Below, in pieces: positions 35,818 to 43,673 of a DNA stretch of 52,586 bases. The translations under genes and the position numbers were made by a program. Each line of letters opens with the position of its first letter. The first letter of the stretch is position 1. A model generated the notes under the pieces. The model was given only the letters and a program-made list of their open reading frames with translations, did no database searches and was not told where the DNA came from. This DNA is from Fibrobacteraceae bacterium (GTDB lineage: Bacteria; Fibrobacterota; Fibrobacteria; Fibrobacterales; Fibrobacteraceae): positions 1 through 52,586 of the forward strand of contig JAGBSH010000006.1 of the NCBI GenBank assembly GCA_017631885.1, written 5' to 3'.

Positions 35818-37572
35818 ATGTTTTTTGAAAAATATTCTTTTAAAGTTTTATTATTTGTTTTTGTTTTAGAAATGGTGTTCCCTGTTTTTGTTAATGGAAC
35901 TCCTTTAAAACAGGAATTTTCATCTAAAGTTTCGTTGGACTTTTCAGAAGCAGATATTAGAGATGTGGTGCGAGCTGTTTCGAGTGCTTACCATATTCCA
36001 ATAATTGTGGATCAAATCGTAAATGCTAAAGTAACAGTTCATTTAGAAAATGTTGAAGTGTGGGACGCATTACATGCAATATGTGGGGCCAATGGGCTTT
36101 CATTTAGGCGGGAGAATGGCGTTTTTAGAATTCAAAAAGAAACTACAGGGAATAAAGATTTTTTTGCTTTACGCAATGGTAAAATAGATTTAAATGTGAA
36201 TGGAAAAGAGTTAAAAGATTTTCTTCAAGAATTTTCCAAAAATACCGGGCTAAGTGTTGTTTTTCCGGCAGAAATAAAAGGGAATGTCTACGCAAACATA
36301 CAAGGCGTTTCTCCTAAAGCGGCATTGAGCACAATTCTTTCTGCCAATAAATATTCTCTTTTGGAAAGAGATTCTCTTTTTTTTGTTTCTCAAGGAACTA
36401 TAATTTCTAAAGAAAATGAATTAGAAATTCTTAGAACAGGAAATAGGTTTTGCCTAAAAGCAGATGGTGTTTCTATTGGAACAATTGTTCGAGAATTAGC
36501 GAAAAAGGCTTCAAAAAATATTGTACTTTATGCTGAAGCCGAAGAGAATATTACGTTATCACTTGATAGTGTTACATTAAATACAGCATTAGAAACCATT
36601 TTTAACGGAAGCCGTTATACTTATATTCTAAGTGAAAAAGGTGAAATTTTTGTAGGCGAAAAAGAGAAACAAGCGAATTTTCGAAAGACAAAATTATTCC
36701 CTTTAAGATATTTGCCAGCACTTAAAGCAGTAGAACTTTTAGAAAAAAGTTTTGGCGATAAAGGTGGAAAATATTTTGAAATAAAAGAACAAAATGCCGT
36801 TTTACTTATTGGGAACGAAAGCGATATTACATTACAAGAAAATTTTCTAACGACACTTGATTTGCCTATTCCGCAAATTTTATTGGAATGTTTAATTGTT
36901 GAATTTAAAAAAGGAAATGCTTTTGAAATAGGGTTTCATAGTGGAAATTCTCGAAAAACAGGTGAAGCTGATTTAGGGTTCCGGGGTTATTTTTCCTTCC
37001 CTGGCAAAGACATGCGTTTATTTGATGGGTATGGAAAGATAGGAGTGCTATCTGATCAATTTATTTTAGAATTAGCTTCATTAGAAGAAAAAAATTTAGC
37101 TGAAGTTTTGGCTCGCCCGAGTATCAGTACAATGAATGGGACAAAAGCTGGAATTTTTGTAACGAACACAAGTTATTATCAAGTCAACCAAGTTTCCCCA
37201 GATGGTTATCCGATAGTTGATTATCGTTCTTTTAATGATGGAATTAGTTTAGAAATAACACCAACCGTTACACAAACAGGAGAAATTACCATAAATGTTT
37301 TGCCAGAAATAAAAACTTCTTCAAGAAGTTCTGGCGATGGCCCAAGAGACATAAGTACAAGAAATTTACAGACAACTATTTCTTTAAAAGATGGAGAAAC
37401 TTTGTGTTTAGGAGGACTTTTACGAAAAACAACTTCGGAAGTGTCTTCGTCAGTTCCTTTTGTGGGGAGCATTCCTTTGATTGGGAAATTCTTTAGTTAC
37501 GTATCCAAAGAAGAAGAAACGTCGGAATTAGTGGTTTTTATAACGCCCAAAGTGTTGAAAAAGGAGCCGTAA
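35818..37572 (+). CDS. Secretin (PilQ/GspD-like outer-membrane channel)
   Basis: Forms the outer-membrane gate of a type IV pilus or type II secretion machine. Start chosen at 35818 (GGGTGG eight bases upstream, then a signal sequence ending near PVFVNG); an ATG 27 bases earlier also fits. At least two STN/N0-like domains are visible (VSLDFSEADIRDVVRAVSSA; DLNVNGKELKDFLQEFSKNTG), then a secretin N-domain (FPLRYLPALKAVELLEKSFG) and the C-terminal barrel with LEITPTVTQTGEITINV, TTISLKDGETLCLGGLLR and VPFVGSIPLIGKFF. 585 residues, compact for the family. First gene of a six-gene run with overlaps. No pilotin or assembly ATPase is adjacent. Confidence 0.92.
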   Translation: MFFEKYSFKVLLFVFVLEMVFPVFVNGTPLKQEFSSKVSLDFSEADIRDVVRAVSSAYHIPIIVDQIVNAKVTVHLENVEVWDALHAICGANGLSFRRENGVFRIQKETTGNKDFFALRNGKIDLNVNGKELKDFLQEFSKNTGLSVVFPAEIKGNVYANIQGVSPKAALSTILSANKYSLLERDSLFFVSQGTIISKENELEILRTGNRFCLKADGVSIGTIVRELAKKASKNIVLYAEAEENITLSLDSVTLNTALETIFNGSRYTYILSEKGEIFVGEKEKQANFRKTKLFPLRYLPALKAVELLEKSFGDKGGKYFEIKEQNAVLLIGNESDITLQENFLTTLDLPIPQILLECLIVEFKKGNAFEIGFHSGNSRKTGEADLGFRGYFSFPGKDMRLFDGYGKIGVLSDQFILELASLEEKNLAEVLARPSISTMNGTKAGIFVTNTSYYQVNQVSPDGYPIVDYRSFNDGISLEITPTVTQTGEITINVLPEIKTSSRSSGDGPRDISTRNLQTTISLKDGETLCLGGLLRKTTSEVSSSVPFVGSIPLIGKFFSYVSKEEETSELVVFITPKVLKKEP

Positions 37573-37573
37573 A

Positions 37574-38647
37574 ATGAGAATAGAAAAATGCGGCTTTGAA
37601 AAAGTGGCTTTTGTAGATGTAGAATTGGCAATGATAGAAATTTGCTTGCCTTTTGATAAAATTCTTTCTTATCAAGAGATGAAAATTGAATTGCAAAATA
37701 ATTTTCCAACAAGAATTCTTGGAAAAGATAAATTAGTGCCAATACCTTTATTTTCTTTTAATACTGCCGAAGGCCGTGTCCACCGCATAGTTGTATTTTT
37801 TATTTCAAAAGAAAATTCTTTAGAAAAGAAAGTCGATAGAGTTTTGCCATTAATAGCGGCATTAACAAAAACTGCAGAAAATGTAATGCAAAAAAAAGAC
37901 GGTGGCGAAAATCTTTTGTTTTGGAAGTTTCATAAAGGAGTTTTTTTCGCCTTGCTTTTTTGGGAAGGTCGTTTAGTTTATTTGTGGCGAGAATATTGTG
38001 AAAACTTGAAAGTAGCGTCAGCTCGGGTTGAAAAAATCCAATTTTTTTTAAAAGACAAATCGGTTCTTTTTAAAGGTGTTCCTTTTGTTGTTTTTGAAGC
38101 TAATCAAAAGGAAAAAACTTTTTTATTTAAAGAATCTGCAAAAGATTTTTTTTGGAGAAATGTTGATTTAGAAAGTTCAAAATTTTGGAAACCACTTTTT
38201 AAAGCAAGAATGATAAAAATAGTTTCTTTATTGTTTTTTTTAGGGACTTTGTTTTTTGCTCTTGGTTTTTTAAAGCAAGCAAAAGAAAAAACTTTTTTAA
38301 GTATAAAAGAAAATTTGGCTAAAGAATTAGAAATTAAACAGAATGCTTTTCAAAACGAATTTCAGCAATGGAAAGAAATCCCTTGGGTAAAAGATTTTCC
38401 ATTTTTCCCGCAAGAGCTTTTTTCATTAGTGGGTTTTAAAGGTGAAAACTTTCAACGATTTCGGGGAGAACGCTTACAAGGGAAATGGAAACTTTTGTTA
38501 GAATACTCTTCAGAAAATTCTTTTTCGGAAAAATTTCTAAAAAGCACTTTAGAACAAGCTCATTTAAAAAAATTTCGTATCCAAGAGAGGAAATGGAAAG
38601 GGGAGAACTTTGAAACAGGAATTCTAGAAGGTTTTTATGTCCCATAA
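37574..38647 (+). CDS. GspL/PilM-PilN-like inner-membrane assembly protein
   Basis: 357 residues starting one base after the secretin stop, with AAGGAG eight bases before the ATG. About 210 N-terminal residues are soluble; a membrane helix follows (about 217-236, IVSLLFFLGTLFFALGFL), then about 120 periplasmic residues with a coiled segment (KENLAKELEIKQNAFQNEF). This architecture (cytoplasmic domain, one helix, small periplasmic domain) and the position after a secretin match GspL or a PilM-PilN fusion. Sequence conservation is too low to see actin-fold motifs, so the assignment rests on topology and neighbours. Very lysine- and phenylalanine-rich. Confidence 0.6.
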   Translation: MRIEKCGFEKVAFVDVELAMIEICLPFDKILSYQEMKIELQNNFPTRILGKDKLVPIPLFSFNTAEGRVHRIVVFFISKENSLEKKVDRVLPLIAALTKTAENVMQKKDGGENLLFWKFHKGVFFALLFWEGRLVYLWREYCENLKVASARVEKIQFFLKDKSVLFKGVPFVVFEANQKEKTFLFKESAKDFFWRNVDLESSKFWKPLFKARMIKIVSLLFFLGTLFFALGFLKQAKEKTFLSIKENLAKELEIKQNAFQNEFQQWKEIPWVKDFPFFPQELFSLVGFKGENFQRFRGERLQGKWKLLLEYSSENSFSEKFLKSTLEQAHLKKFRIQERKWKGENFETGILEGFYVP

Positions 38648-39407
38648 AAGAATTAAAATTATAATATGGCTTTTCTTTCCAACCATTATCTTTCTTGCGG
38701 GTTTTAGTTTTTGGCTTTATACTTGTGTAAAAGAAAATGCTAACAGAGATCTAAGTATTTATAAAAAAGAAATTTGGAAAATTGAAAAACAAATAGATTC
38801 GTTGCAAAATTTGCGTTTGAATTTACCGATATTTTCTATTGTAGATTTTGAGCCAGAAACGGTTAGGAAATCTCTTTTAAAACATTCAAAAGAAATTTTA
38901 TTTTTTCAAATGGATTCCGTTTCTTTGAATGGGCGCATTCAAGGTGAGTTTAACGAGTTAATTTTTTTACTTAGCGAATTATCAAATTTTGCACCTCAGA
39001 TTATTTTGTATTCATTTCAAATGCAGAAATTAAGTAGCATTTGGCAATTGGATTTTTCTTTAGGCCCTCTTTTAGCCAAAATGGAAATCACTCAGGCCAG
39101 TTTAATTTCTCTTGATTCTTTAGAAAAACGATGGCAAATTCCAAAAGTTCAAAAATTTATTCTAAACAGAGAAAGGCAAAAAGAAAAGGTTTTGCATACA
39201 AATAAACTCCAAGAAAAATGTCTGAAACAAAGTTTTAAAATTCTTGGAGTAGTGGCTGGTTATTCTTGTTTAATAGAAACACCTACCGGAAAAGAAATGA
39301 TTTTACAAGGAGAGTCTTTGAATGGGTATAGGGTAGATTCTGTTTTTAATCATTCTGTACTTTTTCGTTGTGGAAATGAAACATGGTTAAAGGAAGTTGG
39401 GAAATGA
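38637..39407 (+). CDS. GspM/PilO-like protein with GspC/PilP-like C-terminus
   Basis: 256 residues, overlapping the previous gene by 11 bases; AAGG five bases before the ATG. A single membrane helix (about 8-28, IIWLFFPTIIFLAGFSFWLY) is followed by a short coiled coil (KKEIWKIEKQIDSLQNL) and a small domain, as in PilO/GspM. The last ~55 residues (FKILGVVAGYSCLIETPTGK, NGYRVDSVFNHSVLF) repeat the pattern of the PilP/GspC homology region that docks on the secretin. If right, two alignment-complex subunits are fused. Inference from topology and context. Confidence 0.58.
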   Translation: MSHKRIKIIIWLFFPTIIFLAGFSFWLYTCVKENANRDLSIYKKEIWKIEKQIDSLQNLRLNLPIFSIVDFEPETVRKSLLKHSKEILFFQMDSVSLNGRIQGEFNELIFLLSELSNFAPQIILYSFQMQKLSSIWQLDFSLGPLLAKMEITQASLISLDSLEKRWQIPKVQKFILNRERQKEKVLHTNKLQEKCLKQSFKILGVVAGYSCLIETPTGKEMILQGESLNGYRVDSVFNHSVLFRCGNETWLKEVGK

Positions 39408-40348
39408 ATCGTGGAGCTTCTTTACCAATAGTTTTAGCGATTCTTTTTTCTTTACTCCCATTGAGTATGGTTTTGATTTCTTTGTCGGATAATGGAATGC
39501 AAGGGGTTCTTGTAGAATATAAACGATTTCAAGAATTGTATAAAGCCGAAGCGTCAATTTATGCAAAATTATATGCTTTGCCAATAAAAAATTTATTTAA
39601 TGTTCGTATTGAAGAAAATGGTTTTTGGGATAAAGCGTGTGTTAATCTTTTTCAAGGAGAATTATGCGCGGTTTATGGTTATGGATTTGAAAATTATCAT
39701 TTTTTTAAGAATAATTTAGAACTGCAAGAGGTTTTTAAATCCAGACTTTTATCGTTAAAAAATGCTTTATATATACAAGATACATTGTATGGGAATCGTT
39801 ATTTTGAAAGATTGCCTTCGGAATGTTTTGCAGTAGAAAATGGAGATGTTCGTGTTCAGTTAGATTCTTCGTTAAATAAAGCTTGTATTTTTTGTTCTGG
39901 TGATATTTTATTTCGAGGAAGAGGAAGTGTTGACACTCTTATGCTTTTTGGAGGTGGTGCCATTCGCCTAGAAGGCGAATGGCGTGTGCGCCATTTAGAA
40001 GCGCACACGAGTGAAAAAATTTCACTCACCACCATAAAATTTCAAGGAGTCGTAAGCGCAAGAGAAGTAGCGCTTGAAAACAGAACTATTGGCGAGTATC
40101 CCTCTGTTATAGCTTTAATGCCTGCAAGTTGGAATGGAAAAACTTCGCTTGAATTTCAATACGGTTCACATTTCATAGGCACATTATGGAATGCAGAAAT
40201 CAATTCAGAAATGGATATTTTGCCAGATAAAAATATCAAAGCAAATCTTTTAGGATTTTCAAAAGATTGGGAGTTGAAAAAAGATATTCCTATGCCGGCA
40301 TTTTTTGGAGTGCATTCCGGTACACCAATTATATTGGAGTGGCTATGA
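39404..40348 (+). CDS. PilX/GspK-like minor pilin-type protein
   Basis: Starts at ATG 39404, overlapping the upstream stop (ATGA), with an AAGGAAG/GGGAA stretch just ahead. 314 residues. The N-terminus NRGASLPIVLAILFSLLPLS is a short basic lead plus hydrophobic helix, as in PilX/GspK-type proteins, but the canonical Phe and Glu5 after the Gly are not conserved. KRFQELYKAEA follows, matching the export helix of that group. The C-terminal part (IFCSGDILFRGRGSVDTLM, FQGVVSAREVALENR) looks like short beta-strands of a solenoid. Codons for about 184-210 contain a perfect four-helix DNA/RNA junction (separate entry). Function inferred from cluster. Confidence 0.6.
   Translation: MNRGASLPIVLAILFSLLPLSMVLISLSDNGMQGVLVEYKRFQELYKAEASIYAKLYALPIKNLFNVRIEENGFWDKACVNLFQGELCAVYGYGFENYHFFKNNLELQEVFKSRLLSLKNALYIQDTLYGNRYFERLPSECFAVENGDVRVQLDSSLNKACIFCSGDILFRGRGSVDTLMLFGGGAIRLEGEWRVRHLEAHTSEKISLTTIKFQGVVSAREVALENRTIGEYPSVIALMPASWNGKTSLEFQYGSHFIGTLWNAEINSEMDILPDKNIKANLLGFSKDWELKKDIPMPAFFGVHSGTPIILEWL
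39953..40033. repeat. Perfect four-way-junction (cruciform/cloverleaf) sequence inside a gene
   Basis: Four Watson-Crick helices abut with no unpaired base between them. The closing stem is 39953-39958 with 40028-40033 (GGTGGT/ACCACC, 6 bp). Hairpin 1 is 39959-39968 with 39974-39983 (10 bp, core CCATTCGCC). Hairpin 2 is 39984-39991 with 40001-40008 (GTGTGCGC, 8 bp). Hairpin 3 is 40009-40016 with 40020-40027 (GAGTGAAA, 8 bp). In all, 64 of 81 bases pair, with no mismatch or G-T pair. All of it is in-frame coding sequence of the pilin-type gene (GGGAIRLEGEW, then RVRHLEAHTSEK). A further 6-bp hairpin (AAGCGC/GCGCTT, 40054-40075) follows. Confidence 0.9.
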
Positions 40349-40656
40349 AAAAGGGGTTTTCTTTATTAGAAATTCTTGTGTCAGCATTACTTTTAAACTT
40401 AGGGATTTATTTGTCTATGCAAGTGCATCAACATTTCTTGCTAATTGAAAAACGGAATAAGCAAGCAAAAGAAAAGTTCCTTTTGCAAATAGCAACATTA
40501 GACTCTCTTGTAAAAGTTCAACCATTGTGTAAGTCAGAAACAATAGAAAAGGACTCTATTGACTTTCATATAGAACCTGTATCTATAAATCCACCTTTCG
40601 TTCGAGTTGAAGTCAAAGGAAAAAATCTGTGGAGAATTATCCCGTGCAAAATTTAA
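40345..40656 (+). CDS. Type IV pilin-like prepilin (minor pseudopilin)
   Basis: 103 residues. Start at ATG 40345 overlapping the previous stop (ATGA) with GGAG six bases before; an upstream in-frame start would add an implausible leader. The prepilin peptidase signature is MKKG followed by FSLLEILVSALLLNLGIYLS: a basic lead, cleavage after Gly, Phe +1, Glu +5 and a hydrophobic helix. The small C-terminal domain contains one cysteine pair candidate (PLCKSE, IIPCKI). Likely a GspI/PilV-type minor subunit. Confidence 0.8.
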   Translation: MKKGFSLLEILVSALLLNLGIYLSMQVHQHFLLIEKRNKQAKEKFLLQIATLDSLVKVQPLCKSETIEKDSIDFHIEPVSINPPFVRVEVKGKNLWRIIPCKI

Positions 40657-40871
40657 AAAGCGGTTTTACACTAATTGAAATAGCAAGTGCTGCTTTAGCG
40701 TCTGCCATTTTAATCTTTTCGGCATTATATTTTTTTACAAGTGAACTCTATGTTATCAATCAAAAGCATAAAGCACGGGAAACTTCTCTTGAACAAAGTT
40801 TAGATTCATTAAGGCTTTTACGAAAATCAACAATCCGTAAAAAGATTGTCCCCAAAAAATTTCAGCAATAA
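40644..40871 (+). CDS. Type IV pilin-like prepilin, very short
   Basis: GTG start at 40644 is preferred: GGAG lies nine bases ahead and it gives a normal short lead, QNLKSG, before FTLIEIASAALASAILIF (Gly cleavage, Phe +1, Glu +5). The product is only about 75 residues, with a helical basic C-terminus (LRLLRKSTIRKKIVPKKF), so there is little globular head. Overlaps the previous gene by 13 bases. May be a minor subunit or a truncated one. Ends directly at a terminator. Confidence 0.72.
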   Translation: MQNLKSGFTLIEIASAALASAILIFSALYFFTSELYVINQKHKARETSLEQSLDSLRLLRKSTIRKKIVPKKFQQ

Positions 40872-40895
40872 AAAAGCGCCTTAAAAGGCGCTTTT
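40872..40895. terminator. Bidirectional terminator, pilus cluster / GT2
   Basis: AAAAGCGCCTT pairs with AAGGCGCTTTT, giving a GC core with A and T flanks on both strands. It lies between the last pilin gene (plus) and the GT2 gene (minus), four bases from the stop of the latter. Confidence 0.85.
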
Positions 40896-40899
40896 GAAA

Positions 40900-42432
40900 T
40901 TAAGCTTGTTGAGTTTTTAATTGCTGTTTTATGCGGTGCATTTCAATCAAGTTAGATATGTAATGCATAAAGCTCAACACGCCAACCATCAAGAAACCAA
41001 TAGCATACAAACCAATAAATGGTCCGATAATAAACTTTTGGGCGCCAATATATTCAAGAAGCCCAAAGATACAATAAACACCAATTAAAATTTCAATGAG
41101 AGCTAGCAATGGGAACTTCTGCGCATAATGGCTAAGAGATTTAGCACCCTTCTTAGGAGTTCTAACAAAAGCACCTTTAAAGCCAAGAACTGCAGAAAGT
41201 ACGGCACGTGTATTACTTACAGCGATACCAACACCAAGAGCCATAAGAATTGGGAAAGAAAGAATTCTCATTTTCCAACCGACATAGCCAGAGCAACGTT
41301 GAGCAACAAGGTAAAGAACAGAAGGAGCAATAGCAGCAAGAAGAATAAATGAGAAACCAACTAAATACATCCAATCTGGTAAACCTTTAATAGGTTCATA
41401 CCAAGCAAGTAGTGGTAAAGAGAAAAGAGCGGTAAACAACATGCAAGGGTGGATAGAGTAGTGTGTGGTGTGCATAATAGCGCCAAGTTTAATTTTAAAT
41501 GGAACCTTTGCACGCAAAACTTTTGGAAGAATTTTCTTAGCAGTCTGGATAGAACCTTTTGCCCAGCGGAATTGTTGGGCTTTAAATGCGTTGATGTCGT
41601 TTGGAAGTTCTGCAGGAACAATCACATCAAATACGAACTTCATTTTCCAACCAGCCAACTGACTTCTGTAAGACAAATCCATATCTTCAGTCAAAGTATC
41701 GCCTTCCCAACCACCGGCATCATCAATAGCTTGTCTACGCCAAACACCAGCAGTTCCATTGAAGTTCATAAAGAGGTTACCCCAGCTGCGAGCAGACTGT
41801 TCGACAACAAAGTGACCATCAATACCAATTGATTGAGCAAGTGTTAAACCGGATTCCATGCGGTTCAAGTGTCCCCAACGACCTTGAACTAGCCCTACTT
41901 GTTCGTCCATAACCATATAAGGAATAGTTTTTAACAAGAAGTCTTTTTCAGGAACAAAATCAGCATCAAATATGGCCAAGAAATTACCACGAGCAACGAC
42001 CATACCTTCTTTCAATGCACCGGCTTTATAATCTTTACGGATAGTTCTGTGAATGAGTTTAATATCATAACCGCGGGCTTGCATTTCTGCAACTTTGCGT
42101 TTGGTAACTTCGTAACATTCGTCAGTGGAATCATCAAGGACTTGGATTTCGTGTTTGTCTTTTGGATAATCCATAGCACAAACAGCTTCAATTAAACGTT
42201 CTACGCAATTAGCTTCATTGAAAACTGGGAGTTGGGTTGTAACAACAGGAAGTTCATCTAAAGAATGTTCTCTGTAAAATTTGAGAATATTTTTTCTGTC
42301 GGTAAGGCGAACACGACGACTGTTTTTTAAGAAAAGGTAAATGCTTGCGTAACAATTGAAACCGTAAGCGACAAGGCCAACACCGGCTATCACATAAATA
42401 ACAAAAATTACATTTAGTAGAAACTGACTCAT
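40900..42432 (-). CDS. Cellulose-synthase/CslA-like family 2 glycosyltransferase
   Basis: Processive-type beta-glycosyltransferase, 510 residues. The N-terminal membrane helix (about 5-35) precedes the catalytic domain with LPVFNEANCVERLIEAV, VLDDSTDE (first Asp), DADFVPEKD (DxD), LTEDMDLSYR (TED) and QQFRWAKGS (Q-x-x-RW). At least four C-terminal membrane helices form the channel. This is the organisation of plant CslA-like and bacterial CesA-like enzymes. No BcsB, BcsC or PilZ partner is nearby, and the polymer (glucan, mannan or other) cannot be read. Start codon has no clear ribosome site. Confidence 0.9.
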   Translation of the reverse strand: MSQFLLNVIFVIYVIAGVGLVAYGFNCYASIYLFLKNSRRVRLTDRKNILKFYREHSLDELPVVTTQLPVFNEANCVERLIEAVCAMDYPKDKHEIQVLDDSTDECYEVTKRKVAEMQARGYDIKLIHRTIRKDYKAGALKEGMVVARGNFLAIFDADFVPEKDFLLKTIPYMVMDEQVGLVQGRWGHLNRMESGLTLAQSIGIDGHFVVEQSARSWGNLFMNFNGTAGVWRRQAIDDAGGWEGDTLTEDMDLSYRSQLAGWKMKFVFDVIVPAELPNDINAFKAQQFRWAKGSIQTAKKILPKVLRAKVPFKIKLGAIMHTTHYSIHPCMLFTALFSLPLLAWYEPIKGLPDWMYLVGFSFILLAAIAPSVLYLVAQRCSGYVGWKMRILSFPILMALGVGIAVSNTRAVLSAVLGFKGAFVRTPKKGAKSLSHYAQKFPLLALIEILIGVYCIFGLLEYIGAQKFIIGPFIGLYAIGFLMVGVLSFMHYISNLIEMHRIKQQLKTQQA

Positions 42433-42548
42433 TTGTTATGTCTACCTTGTTGTAAAACTTAAGCGCAAATATAGAAAGGATTCTCTGACTTTTCTACATT
42501 TTTCCTAAAAAGAGATAGCTTTTTAAATTATTTGTTGGTGATAAAAGG

Positions 42549-43064
42549 TTGAAAAAGCGAGAAATATTGCAAAAATGGGCGAAAAATGGTAAAAATCGCG
42601 AAGGATTCTCGGAAAGTCTTCGCTCGTTACTTTTTTTTGCTGTAAAAGAGGCTTTAAAAGGGAAATTCCCCGAAAAAACGCTAATTTCGCCAGAAAAAGC
42701 TTTTTCTGAAGTTTTACCTGAAAATCCGCACTTAGTGAGTTGGTTTTCTTTTCCAGAACGTTATGAATCAGAAATTCTTGATTTTGCCGTAGAACCTCAT
42801 TTAGAATTTTTAGCGAAAAACGATAAAAAAGTGATTTTTGAAGAAGATTTGAGGAGTTTTTCTTGCCCAGAAGCTTCTATTCGGGCTCGTATTTTACTTT
42901 CTGCATTGCCAGCTAATTCAAAAGTTTGTTTATTGGTTTCTTCTGGGAATCCTATAGAAAATGTTCCTAGTGCATTAATTGCTGATGGCCATTTGATTCT
43001 AGAAAGAGAAAAAAAAGGCGATTTTTGGAAGATTTTTATACTTAAACAGAATGAAGTTAAGTAG
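42549..43064 (+). CDS. Protein of unknown function, first of a small trio
   Basis: 171 residues if the TTG at 42549 is the start; it has AAAAGG directly before it, which is too close, so the true start may be a few codons downstream. No ATG is in frame near the 5' end. Basic N-terminus, then a domain with DFAVEPHLEFLAKND, CPEASIRARILLSALPANSK and CLLVSSGNPIENVPSALIAD, suggesting an alpha/beta fold. No family recognised. Eleven bases separate it from the next gene. Confidence 0.6.
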   Translation: MKKREILQKWAKNGKNREGFSESLRSLLFFAVKEALKGKFPEKTLISPEKAFSEVLPENPHLVSWFSFPERYESEILDFAVEPHLEFLAKNDKKVIFEEDLRSFSCPEASIRARILLSALPANSKVCLLVSSGNPIENVPSALIADGHLILEREKKGDFWKIFILKQNEVK

Positions 43065-43075
43065 ATTCCATAAGA

Positions 43076-43654
43076 ATGGAAAACAGAACTTTAGTTATTG
43101 CCGATGAAATGTTCGGGCCCCGCGGCGAAGCCGCGGAGCTCTTTTCGCAATTGCTTTTATGCCTTGAACCAGAGCGCCCTAGGCAATTTGTTTTTAACAC
43201 TCCATTATATGGTTCTATAGAAAGTCTGTATTCTAAACAAGAGTTAGATATTATTGGTAAACAAGCAGGGCGAATTATTTTTGGTGTAGGCTTAAGAGAA
43301 TTACGTCGGGGAGTACCTCCTGAAGAATTGTTTAATCTATTTAGAAAACTTATTTTAGATGTGTCCGTAAGGACAACTGGTGAAATTTATTTAGTGACTA
43401 TCCCAGAAGCAGCGTCACCAAACATGCCTTCCTCTATCAACCATTGGAATGATTTAATCGGAACGCTTCAGTCTTCAAATATTATTTTGCTTGATTTTGC
43501 AAAAGAAGAAACTTTATTTCAACAGCGTCAATTAGCACGAGGTAAATTTGTTCGTAACCTCTGGAATGAAGAGGGTGAACCGACACCTATGTGTTTGACT
43601 TTGTTAGCATTGTTTCTTCAAAAGTCTTTCATGAAAAACACATACCTGAAATAG
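43076..43654 (+). CDS. Protein of unknown function, alpha/beta fold
   Basis: 192 residues. N-terminal RTLVIADEMFGPRGEAAELF, central KQAGRIIFGVGLRELRRGVPP, then ILDVSVRTTGEIYLVTIPEA and SINHWNDLIGTLQSSNIILLD. The order of strands with small residues after them is reminiscent of SGNH-type hydrolases, but no catalytic Ser block is convincing, so I do not assign one. A GC-rich hairpin lies in codons 14-22. Middle gene of a three-gene run. Confidence 0.65.
   Translation: MENRTLVIADEMFGPRGEAAELFSQLLLCLEPERPRQFVFNTPLYGSIESLYSKQELDIIGKQAGRIIFGVGLRELRRGVPPEELFNLFRKLILDVSVRTTGEIYLVTIPEAASPNMPSSINHWNDLIGTLQSSNIILLDFAKEETLFQQRQLARGKFVRNLWNEEGEPTPMCLTLLALFLQKSFMKNTYLK
43115..43141. repeat. GC-rich hairpin within coding sequence
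   Basis: CCGCGGC (43120-43126) and GCCGCGG (43130-43136) pair perfectly around GAA. After one mismatch, four more pairs follow (one G-T). It lies 40 bases into the gene at 43076, encodes GPRGEAAEL, and stands out in an AT-rich surrounding. Confidence 0.75.
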
Positions 43655-43673
43655 GTACATCCAAGGAGGCATA

